From: Owenia fusiformis
Lineage: Eukaryota; Annelida; Polychaeta; Sabellida; Oweniidae
Reading direction: 5' to 3'
NCBI GenBank assembly: GCA_903813345.2
Contig: CAIIXF020000001.1
Location: 50,235,885 to 50,299,884, forward strand
DNA: 64,000 nucleotides
The notes below the pieces were generated by a model that worked only from the letters and a program-made list of their open reading frames with translations, did no database searches and had not been told where the DNA came from. Shown in pieces: positions 27,001 to 39,000 of the stretch; position 1 is the first letter of the stretch; the number at the start of each line of letters is the position of its first letter. The position numbers were made by a program, and so were the translations under genes.

Positions 27001-30000
27001 TGTATTTATAACTGTCTTGAGTTGCTAGGAGTTACTTCTCAATCTCTTTTATTTTCCTATTCAAAATAATTACGGAAGATCGGAAGCCTTATCCGCAATG
27101 GGGTATAACAGAATTTTTCATAAAATACTGTGAGCACCTCACGATTTATTTTTTTCTAAAATATGCTAACATATCATGCTCTTAAATATAACACTTTTCT
27201 TTTATAACTTTTTAATGCCACAATATGGCGACTAGATGAAATTAAGAAATGTTGTGGAAGTATAAGTGACATGCAGAGTTATGAGGTTCTTTTATTTATT
27301 TGAATAAAACTAGTGTTTAATACTTCTCAGCTATGAGGGATTGGCGGTGGTTTTTAACTCTAAGTTCCGGTTTAACACAATTCTCACAGAATTCTGAATT
27401 TCTTATTGACACGCCTAGCCATCGACAACGTACAAAATAAAATATACAGGTTTACACCTTAACTGTATGTTGTCATGTTTGAAGCAAAAGTTGTGATGTA
27501 CAGTGTTCGCGCTAGCCATTTAAATTTCTGAGTCCCAGGGACGCAACACATTTGGAAAATGTGAGTCCCGTCTAATATTTTTTGCGTCCCTCATATTTTG
27601 TTATTAATATTAAAGTGAAAGTAAAGTGGGCGATAATAGAGTGCTTCCGCTAAAACCGGATAAAATGACATGTATTGTAATTATATGCATTCTCCCGATA
27701 AATATCTATCATTTGGTCCTTTTCACACAATTCTTTACTAATGCTATACCAAAATTCTTCGAAATGAATGAAAGAAATATTCAAATTAAGAGTTGTTTTC
27801 ACATTTTACCAACCAGCGATCTTCAAGGTCGTGTCAAGGTCGTGAACTTTTTGTTTCTTTTTATAACATTTCTCCTTTCTCTGACGACTTTTAGATGAAA
27901 AACGTTGATCTATCATTAAATAATTATATTGATGTATAACATTAGATCGATATCTAACGGTTCCTAGTGGAAGTAATTAAGGTTATCGTGAAAAACAAGT
28001 CTCAAATCTCAATTTTGAAACTAATGTTTGCGTACAACAGATTATCCAGCTTCGGTATACTCCGGAATGACTCGGAGGGCACCATAGCCAATCAAATGCT
28101 GCGTTTCAGACTAGAAACCCCGCGAATATACTGAGACACTTCGTAGCCAATCAGATTTGCAGACATAAACATTATCGAGATCAAGGAAGTAGACGATCTG
28201 AAAATTCTTCAGAAAATCATGTTTTATCACTTCTACGCTGCAGTAAAAGTTACCTGATGGTGGTGTAGAATCTTTGCGTCCCAAGGACGTAAGTTATTTC
28301 TGATTTTTCCGTCCAACCTCTTGAAATTTCCGTAAAAACGAGAAAAAACGGCGTCAACGCGAACACTGGATGTAGATTTCAAAAGGTATTTCTAAGAAAT
28401 ATGATGAAGTATTTCATGTTTAATTTCATGTGCATGCTCTTTGCAAGACTTTCTAAATACATTAATAGGTCCTCGAGCAATGCTAACAATTTTTCTAGGT
28501 AATTGCACCCACATTAATGACCAGTTGGAAAATGTTGGTTGCATTTACATGTACGTTGGTGGAATTACCTAGAAAAAAACTTGTGCTCTGCTAGATAATC
28601 TGTTAAACTAATTAGAAATTTAAAAGTCTTACTAAGAGCATGCACATGAAATTAAACATGAAATACTTCATAATATTCCTTAGATAAATCTTTTAAAACC
28701 TACAACACAATTTTTGCTTCAAACATGACAACATACAGTGTACAAGTGTACACCCGTAAATTTTGTCACTGTACATTTTCGATGGCTAGGCATCATTAAA
28801 CGTTTCTAAAGTTCTGGTTTTAAAAGACGGGCCATAATAGGACTCACATTTTACTAAAGGATGATTTACCTCAGCTTTAAATGATGGTAATCAATAAATC
28901 ATCTCAATAAGTTATCTTATTAATTAGACATATCAATTAATAATTATTTTACATAGATAATTTAATCTCAGCACATTAATTTTGCCTTGTCATTTTGAAA
29001 TGCAATACTTAAATTCATCGTTGGGTAAACTTGTGACAAAATGATAAAAAGTAATATATGACTTCCAACAATGCGAACATCAGTTCTAACTTTGCGAACT
29101 ACATTCTTTGTGCTCAAACAATGATTCTCATGTAGCGGACGTGAAATATGTGGTCGCATAGCACCATTTCCTCGCTTCCAAACATATTTTGACCCCCTTT
29201 GGACATGAAATCCAGAGCTGAATATGCCAGCTCATGTTGGTGATTGGAAAAGCTAAGTTCACACCAACAGCGCTTTAAAGCACCAAAGCGTAACAAAGCT
29301 TGATTAAAGCGTCAGGATCGTAATAGATCATGGAAAACCTCGGAGTAAAGCGGGACATTCGGCAAGAGCGCCAAAATTTTTTAAACTGTTTAAAAGTTTT
29401 GAGTGCTCTGTCACAAATTGATTAAAGTGCCAAGAGCGTATCAAAGCTTAAAGGAACATTCCTGGCCAAACCTTTTCTATCCTGATGTGATAGCTATAAT
29501 CATATATATATACTTTCCATATTTCGCAAAACACAAGGAAATGTTTAATATAGTCAATATTGATAATTTAAAAATGTAGTGCTCATTTTGAGTAAGCTGC
29601 CATCTTTTAAGATTTTACTCAGGAAGTGATGTCATCGACTCTCAACTTCCATGACCTTGCATATAACAGTATAGGGAAGTAGCACAAAATCACTTCTAGA
29701 CAAGTGGTTCTTACTTTATGTGCAAAAATATTTTCAGAGTTTGTCAGCTTAGAATAATAGAAGAGTCTTATAGAAGGATTAAATCATAGACAAAATTGAA
29801 AAAGAATGCACAGCTGGTTTTTGTAATTCTAAATAGCTCCTTATAATGTTATATGCAAAGTTGAGAGTCGATGACATCACTTCCTGAGTGAAATACTTAA
29901 AGATGGCAGCCTACTGGAATTCAGCACTACATTTTCAAGTGATCAATATTGACTATATTAAAAGTTTTCCCTGTTTTGCAAAATATGGAAAGTATATATA

Positions 30001-33000
30001 TGGTTATAGCTACCATATTAGGAGAGAAATGGCCTGGCCAGGAATGTTCCTTTAACAAAGCATTACAAAGCTCAGCAAAGCTTGACTCAAAGCGTAGGTA
30101 AGCTTAACAGAGCTTGGTTCAAAGTGGGGACCCTAGTCTTCACGGTCTGTCACCGCTTGACACGCTTTGATTGTTTTGATTGTTCTGGCGAGAAACCAAC
30201 GGGGTCTTCTCATTTGCATAATCAGGTCACCTTATACCGCGGTATAGAGCTGGGTAAGGGAGAAAACTGACCCCTCTATACACCATTGTGTAATGCAGAT
30301 CATATAAAGCCCCTGATGTTGTGTCGTTTCATTTGGTACACAACTAAGCCCTGGGTATTAAATAAGCCCTTGATACGTGTACATGTTTATTTTAATCTCA
30401 GTCATAAACTCTGCAGCCAATGAAAAGCCATGTTTTTGTTTTTATCACCTAGCCCTTTCACTGAAAATGTCAATGCATGGGATCGCAAAGTAGTAAGTTA
30501 TACGTAATAATACAAATAAAATTACAGACTTTTTACAATCTGGTTTGTGGTTCGCGAGCACAGATCTCTGTTCGCGAGTGAAGAAATATGTTCGGGACCA
30601 AGGAAATGATGATGCACGGCTTGAGATTTCTTGTTCACGACGTTAGAATCGTGGTTTGAGCCCAAGGAACATAATTTGCAGGCTCAAAACTGATGTTCGC
30701 GTTGTTGTTAGACTAGGAGGTATTCCACGTTTACCCGAAGCCTTTTTATTTTTAAGTTGGTTCACTACCGTATTGATCTCTTCATATATTATCCTGTAAC
30801 TAAGTTCGTCAAAATTAGACTCGTTTTCTAGTTTTTTCAATATTTTCAAAACGTCTTTGTCATCAGTATTGTCATTTGAAAACAGTTTAGAAAAAATGCA
30901 TGATTTTTCAATTCAGATGCCTCTATAATTATATCAGAAGGGTTAGATGTTTTACTGTCTTCTGAGGCTGCTTAAAAGCTTCCAATATTTCAAAGGATTA
31001 TTTAGTCCAAATTCTTCCAGTTTCGATAATATTTAATCTGAATGGATTTTTCAGATTGTCTTGCCTTAACGGACGATGAAGTAACTATTATGGCCAGTAA
31101 CTTTCTCGCCACAAGAAAAAACATCCATGTTTTAAATGGAAACATGAGCTATTTGGATTCGGGCCCGGTAGATGCCAAATATGTAGTTGTTTTATTACAC
31201 GGAAACCCCACTGCTGCGTATCTATGGAGAAATATTGCACCGTATCTCATTCAACATGGGATACGTTGCGTTGCGCCTGATCTGATTGGAATGGGACATT
31301 CATCAAAAATTCCTAATTCGTGGTACTATGTATCAGATCATGTACGTTATATAAATGAATGGTTCACATTGATGAAGTTTCCACGCAAGATCAACCTTGT
31401 TGTACATGACTGGGGAGGTCCATTAGGATTCAACTGGGCAATGAACAACAAACGCCGTGTTCAGTCTTTGACCTTTTTTGAGGCACTTGTGACATATTCC
31501 GAAAATTTAGATGCTATGTACGATAGCATGCCCATATTTAAAGAATTTAGGTCGCCAGCGGGAGAAAAGCTAGTTTTAGAAGAAAATGCATTCTTTGACT
31601 TGTTTTACGAACTATTGCCTGGCGTTTTGTCTGACAAAGATAAAGCCGAATATTTAGTGCCTTTTTTGGAACCTGGTGAATCGAGACGTCCTATGCTTAC
31701 TTTTCCAAGAGATCTTCCCAGAAAATCAGAGCAGCGTAGCTGCTTTGTGAACAAGATGACGAAAAAGTATTCATCGTGGCTTGCCAAGACCAAGAGATTC
31801 CCCAAGCATGCAATTCTTGCATACCCTGGTATACTAACTCCTGCAATGGCAGATACAGTGAAGGACTGGGCAAATATTGAGTTCACAAATGTGACTGGTG
31901 ACCGCCCAATGTTACATTACTTTCAAGAGGAAGCACCAAGACCCCTTGGAATGGCAATTGAGAAAATTCTTGTGAGGGTCTTGAAAATTAATACGCCGTT
32001 ATAAAAAGATACTAAATCTTTTTCCTGAATTGTTAGATATATGATATCTATGAGCAATTTTGACGAATTGCAGGCTAAGCTAACGAAGATCTTAGATATG
32101 AGCCCTAATTTTGGTGACATTTTATCATTGCAATTCATAAAACTGTAGCTAAACTGAATGCTACATTTTGTTTTTTGATGTTGTGTACTTATGGTCCTTG
32201 ATTCCTTTTCTCGTAACTTTAGATAGAGTATGAATAAAGAGTCCCATGATCTTGTGAAATAAAAATGAAATATGTACAATATTCATAAGCCATCGGGTTG
32301 GTGTTTTATTTAAGGAAAAATAATTTTGTAACATTCTTTAGAGGAAATTTAGACATGATTGCATGGCCTTACCCGTGCAAATAATGCACGGGGCGAAGTC
32401 TGAGTACATTACCAGGATGGGTTAATATACTCGTATGATTGAATGCTTTAAAATGCAATAAAGAATGATACAAGTTTTTCTTATCGCAACTCAAAAAATG
32501 ACATTAATCTAGTTCTTCATAAAATCATAATGCACTGTGATGATGTCACTCTTTAACCAAAAATGACACTGCTCAGTTCCTAATCAAACCGTAAGGGGCG
32601 GGGTCAAAATATCGATGTTCATATGGAGACGAAAGTACTTTCGCGAGGGGGGAGGGGGTTTTTGGGCACTTTCGTTGACCAAAAAAACATCGATAATTCG
32701 GATCTGATATACAAAAAATAATTGGACTTACCCACTTTTTCTGGCACTATGTTCTGATAAAAAGGCTTGTTTTCAATAGTTCGTGAGCTTTTTTGTGTGA
32801 CAGGTCCAAAATATCGGTAGATAAAGACGATAATTCGATCATTTTTCAAATAGAGTTCAATGCAGTTAAATTGCGAATGTGTGTTAATTCACCGTAATAA
32901 TAACCCGGCAAATAGGATACGATTATTAATCAATGTTTTTTTGAAGTGACCTAAGCTTTCGTCTAGAGGGGGGGTGGGGGGTTGTTGTCCAAACGAAATT

Positions 33001-36000
33001 ACTTTTGTCTCCATATGAACATTGATATTTTGACCCCGCCCCTAATGTACTGTATAAAAATATTTTGCTCAGTTAACTATAGATACCTTGAATTGATGAA
33101 CTGAAATACGCCAATCTGATTGGCTAAGACACACTTGGCACATTTGAATTAATCTTCAATTAAAAATTCCTCTCTATAATGACTTATGCTGCAGAACAAT
33201 TACACGAAACGGCACAATGTGTTTACCCTGCGCGCAGAGTCTAGTTATAAACTACCGAAGACAAAGCTCTCTTTTAAGAAGTGAAGTCCAACGACTGCAA
33301 AGGGTACAATGTGTTGATAGATCTGATGGGGGGAAAATAGCAAAATGAAGAGTGTCATTTCATCTGGTATTGTTGTATTGTTCGTATTATGTTCGACATA
33401 ATGCATTTCGAACAATGTTTTGTCTCATTAGACTTACTCCGCCACACCAAAAAATAATAAAAAAACGTACGGAGGTAAACTAGAACATGGTATATAGAAT
33501 TATATTACTTGTATAATAAAAATGATGCATACCGAATAATGTTGCCACAACACTACACTACCCAAATATATTTCAATTAGTGCAATGCAAACCCGGGAAT
33601 GAGAACAGTACTCATTATGAATTAAATTAACCTGCCTAAAGAATCTACTTTGTGAAAAATGATAATGTTAGCTTATTTCAGGACGAGAATTCATTTTGGC
33701 ATATATAATAACTTAAACAGTATATACAGCATACTGACTATAATGAATTTAAATTATCTTTCAGGTAGTTACACTGGCAAAAGATGCTGAAGTATAGAAG
33801 CAACATTATAATAAACCTTAGCAAAACATTTTTTAAAGAATGATATGGTCATTGGTGTATTCTTCATATCTTCTTAGAATTAATTGTATTGATTTACTTT
33901 CCGATACTAAAATCTGTTTTTCCATTTCGGAAATTGTACAGACCTTAAGATACATGTTCAATTTTCATGTTTGCATAGGCCGAAATTTTTAAAAAAACTG
34001 TTCCTCGACACATCGGATAAGCTTTAAATTGACTATGAATATAAGGGTTAAGAAATAAAAAATAATTAAGCACATGATAGACATAGACTTTATTTTTCAG
34101 AGGGTTATTCATATGACGTGACGTTGAAACTACTGTATTTGGATAATCCAAACTATCACCCTATATATAGTCTGTCACGTGACTTTATGGATGATGGGTG
34201 GGCGAACCGTTCGCAAGTCCTTCCACTTCAGGTTTATAATGATACTTTTAAGGTGCTATGGAAGTTAACAGGAAATGACAAAACAGGAAGTGACAATTTT
34301 TTTTGCATTTTTAGATATTTTTTGAATAAAGATAACAGAGTTCTGGTTTGACCTCCAGTCAATTTACTATTTCAACTTATCATTTACATGACCAGGATCA
34401 CAATGTGCATGGTCAGAATGACCCTAAACATGATGAAATAACCTTTTTAGCCCTTTGAAAGTGTGACTGAAAAAAAGCTAAAAGTATGAGCGTAGGGAAG
34501 GTCACTGAACAGAATCTTTTGAATATTTCAGAAAATGTGCCCAACATATTGCTCTAAATGATACAATCTTTGAAAATTTGATATCATTCATAGAAAAAGA
34601 GAAAAAATGAAAAAACTGATTTGAAAAGCGATCTATTTTCCTTTTTATGACCGCCATTTTTGTTTATGACAATTTTCTAAAATTTCAAAGATTGTACTAG
34701 TTAGAGCATTATATTGGGCACATTTTCTGAAAAATTCAAAAGATTCTGTTCAGTGACTATCCCTACGCTCCTACTTTTAGCTTTTTTTCAGTCACACTTT
34801 CAAAGGGCTAAAAAGGTTATTTCATCAGGTTTAGGGTCATTCTGACCATGCACATTGTGATCCTGGTCATGTAAATGATATGTGGAAATAGTTAAATTGA
34901 CTGAAGGTCAAACCAGAACTCTGTTATCTTTATTCAAAAAATATCTAAAAATGCAAAAAAAATTGTCACTTCCTGTTTTGTCATTTCCTGTTAACTTCCA
35001 TAGCACCTTAACATGGTTTTAGACTATGTATCTCTGTGAAACCCTGGCATCAATTTGTAAAGACTACGTTCAAAATATATATTACTAAATGCATCTCCGA
35101 ATGCGATGCTTACATAAATCGTTCATCCTTTCATTGATACACAGAAGTAGAAAATAATGCACCAACCTTAGTTTTCTGTTCCATCTCGGCCATTTTATTG
35201 GATAAATCAGTGAACGTAGCTGTCCAACCTCGTTTTCAGAGGTGGCGTAACCGTCATGCTATAGCAGGGTGGAAATGGGCTGTACATGAAAAATACTATC
35301 AGCTGCCTCAAGTCAGATCGACAAACAAAACAACCTTTTTTGGGGTTGTCGAGTTGGCCGAGAGGGCTTGAGTGCCAGCACGTTTAGGCTAGGCGATTGG
35401 GGCCGTTACCACGAGGTTGCGAGTTCGAGACGCGTGTGCTCCTTGCGTTTATTCATTTACTATTGAAAATATTCTATATTTAGCACAATAAAACAAATCA
35501 ATAATCATTCATAAATTATAGATATGCTTTAATGTAAAACAAAATATTACATGTATATAAAATTACATAAGAAAAATACCACCAACTAAAAAACATATCT
35601 TCATCAAAACTGTATTTTACTAATTTGTACTCCTGAAACTCAGAGGGTAGGTTTTATGGCAGGCATTAGGATTTCCAGCTAACTCAGTACTGATTTGTCG
35701 AAACACCTGCAAACTGCCATGGAAACAATATCCATATATAACAAACATTATCGTTTATGGTTCAATGAAAATAAAGGTGAGTTTATGCGGAAGGATTCAC
35801 AATGACTTTAGATAAGACATAATGGAGATAAAAAATTGCCTTTTCCTTTATCCTTTACCTTCTCATGAAATATTTCAAACGGCTGAATTGCTCAGACTAA
35901 TCTCACTCATTTTGTGAATTCCCCTTTTTATTTCTGTATTAAGCCAATGAAAAATGCATTTTTGGGTGTTAATACAAGCTACAGTCTACTTGGGGAATAA

Positions 36001-39000
36001 GTTTCACATAAGGTAAGGAATTACTCTAATTGCTCTTGACTCATTGTCGTCATCCAGGAAACCCGTAAGATGCGACAATGAAGATTAATGTAAGGGTATT
36101 GTGACTAAGCTCATTAAAGAATAGTTTTCATTTTTGAAAGTCACCTCAAAGGTGAGGTAATAAAGTGAGGTAAAATGATAGGATAATAAGGTGAGGAAAT
36201 AAGTTAGGAAATAAGGTGAGGCAAAAAGATGGGATAATAAGGTGAGGTAATAAGATAAGGAAATGAGGTGAGGTAAATAGATAGGTTAATAAGGTGAGGT
36301 AATAAGGAAATAAGGTGAGGTAAATAGTAAGGTGAGGTAATGAGGAAAAAATGTGAGGTAAAAGGATAGGATAATAAGGTGAGAAAATAAGATAGGATAA
36401 TAATGTGAGGTAATAAGATAAGGAAATGAGGTGAGGTAAATAGATAGGTTAATAAGTCGAGGTAATAAGGAAATAAGGTGAGGTAAAAGGATAGGATAAT
36501 AAGGTTGGGTAATAAGATAAGGAAATAAGGTGAGGTAAAAAAGGATAACCAGGTGTAGAACAAAGACAGGTGATGCAAGTTGACATAGATGTACAGTACA
36601 TGTGAAATTCCTGTATTGAACTGTTAATAATAATAGTCAAACAGCATTGATATAAATGATACTTTTACAGAACAAAGAAATTATTTATTGATATTATTTA
36701 TTTTATGGTGCATATTGCATGATTAACCATATGGAATTAATCCAAAATAACATGATCATTTCATCAATGCCTCGCACTCAATAACAGTCATCCTATGGTA
36801 GAGATTGGAGAACATAGAGATCAAATTAAATAACACGAAAAGATATATTTTCCATCAGCATTCACCATTCTCCGTCGGCATATCATATTTTCACAAAAAA
36901 CCTCAACAAATATCACTTTATGAAAAGTCATATCTCTTGATACAAAGAAATTATTCACTAGTAGGGATTTGATATCGAGATTATCCCATCCTAAGTGCTT
37001 TAAATGATTGTATAATAGCATTGTATAACTGCAAAAAAACTAACACTCATGGTAAACAACTCTTGAGAACATATACAACTCATGGATAGCGTATACAACT
37101 CCTGGGCAGCGTATACAACTCTTCGACTTGATATACTGCTTGGTATCCCTAATATGATACAGACAGGTGAATAACAACCATATACCATGGACAACAAGTA
37201 CATTATCTACCTCAAAAATGACCTATTCGATGAGAAAACATTCAACTAATTTTGGAAATATTAACATTACTTGTTATTCTGTAAAACCTGTAAAGTGGAC
37301 CACTTTTGGAAGTGGTACACCTCTATGAATAGGATCATGCATAAGTAATTGATTTAACATAAAATGATATAACACAAAAGTCTCTACAATACCTTGCATT
37401 TGGTGTTCATGAGCAACCCATTTCGCTTATTAGTAATGATTATGTTATTTGTTTTTATGACTGTTAGGTGGTAATAAGGTACTTTCAAAAATATACTAAA
37501 CAATACAATTAGACAAACAGAGTATCTTATGCAATTGTAGGGGTTAGGTATAGTAGAGTGTATTAGGTGTATTGATCCCATCCCATCCTGAATGTCCCGT
37601 CCCGAAATGGATAATTCTAATCCTGTCCTGAAATATTTTTTTCTTGTGACACCCCTAATTTCACTTACACTGGTTTTACTGTACATACCAAAAATGATAA
37701 AATTTGCGAATAATTTAAAAAATTAGGCACAACTGGCTGATCTTAACTTGAGTGACGAGAAAAAAAATTAGTGACCTCAATAGTTATGTTTTTATTATTT
37801 TTTGTAATATTCCATAATTTGCTCTTATTAGAAGATGTAAAATATCATGCATAAGCTGACTGATCTAAACTCGAGTGACGAGAAAAAAACCCATTTTTGT
37901 GGCCTCAGTAGTTCATCTTTTTTTCTTTTTTGTAATATTACATAATTTGTACTTATTAGAGAATGGAAAATGTAATTACAGTTCTGCTTCCAAGTATTAA
38001 CTTGTCAAATATGAAAAATAGTTTGCAGAGCTTTAACGGTATCATCCTAGGCTATTTGTATAATGTAAATGGAGACTAGACATTAATATTCATCGACTCT
38101 GCAACTTGTCAGGAATATCAGATCAACTGGAAAATACCTGCATTATACATACAGCAATCAAGGTAAAGTGGCTACTGACTGAATTACTTGCCACCTGTTT
38201 TCTCTTGTATCTTGGATTAAACACTGTCGAGAGGGTGCTTAATTATCTTAGCATTGAGGCCCTGTACCACTCCTTTTAACTCAGCCGAGGAGGAAGGGGT
38301 GTACAATGGTCTTCATATATAAATAATCGATTGATTTTAAACTAGACTACCTTGTAAGATATGTGGTTCTAGAGTCAACACAAATAGAATCTAACTTAGT
38401 GTAACTGCAACTCAACAAGGAGTTTTTTAGCGTAGATTCTTCCGAACGAGTAATTCAGTGAGAAAACAACTTATACAACATATGACAAAACACAATAGAG
38501 GTAGATAGTAGTGTATGAAATACAGGGTGTGCACAAAAAAGTATACCCAACCTTAAAGCCAGATAATTAGAATCCTGAGCAATTTTTTGAAATCTCAAGG
38601 TAGCAATAAAAAGCCTCATTTGTCCTCCATCAAATAGAACTGGGTATACTTTTTTTGTGACCACCCTGTAGAGAGCAAGCTCAAATGTAGGAATAATTGG
38701 CTGACATCATTAAAGATTAATTCAATATCTATAACTGCATGGTAAATCTATACTTGCAGTCTCCTTTAATAAAACACACATGTGTTACTTCCCAGACTCA
38801 CTCAATTTGTATTTTATAAGCCTCCCTTAAAAGATATTTCATTCTACCACTTAACAATTAGACATTTATCTCGATTAAAAGTTAATCTAATCAATTTTCA
38901 GAATTATAGAAATGTTCATTATAATTTAAAAATATTAGACGACTTCCCTCATTCTTTTTCAGTGAGTTTTTTTCTCAGTTTTATCAAGAAACTGTTTAAT

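Noticed and set aside
31923-32279. Minus-strand 118-codon frame over the 3' end of the luciferase-like gene
   Set aside because: Antisense shadow of the coding sequence and 3' flank; no homology.
36204-36640. Minus-strand Leu/Pro/Tyr/Phe-rich 124-codon frame
   Set aside because: Translation of the polypurine tract; low complexity with no gene signals.
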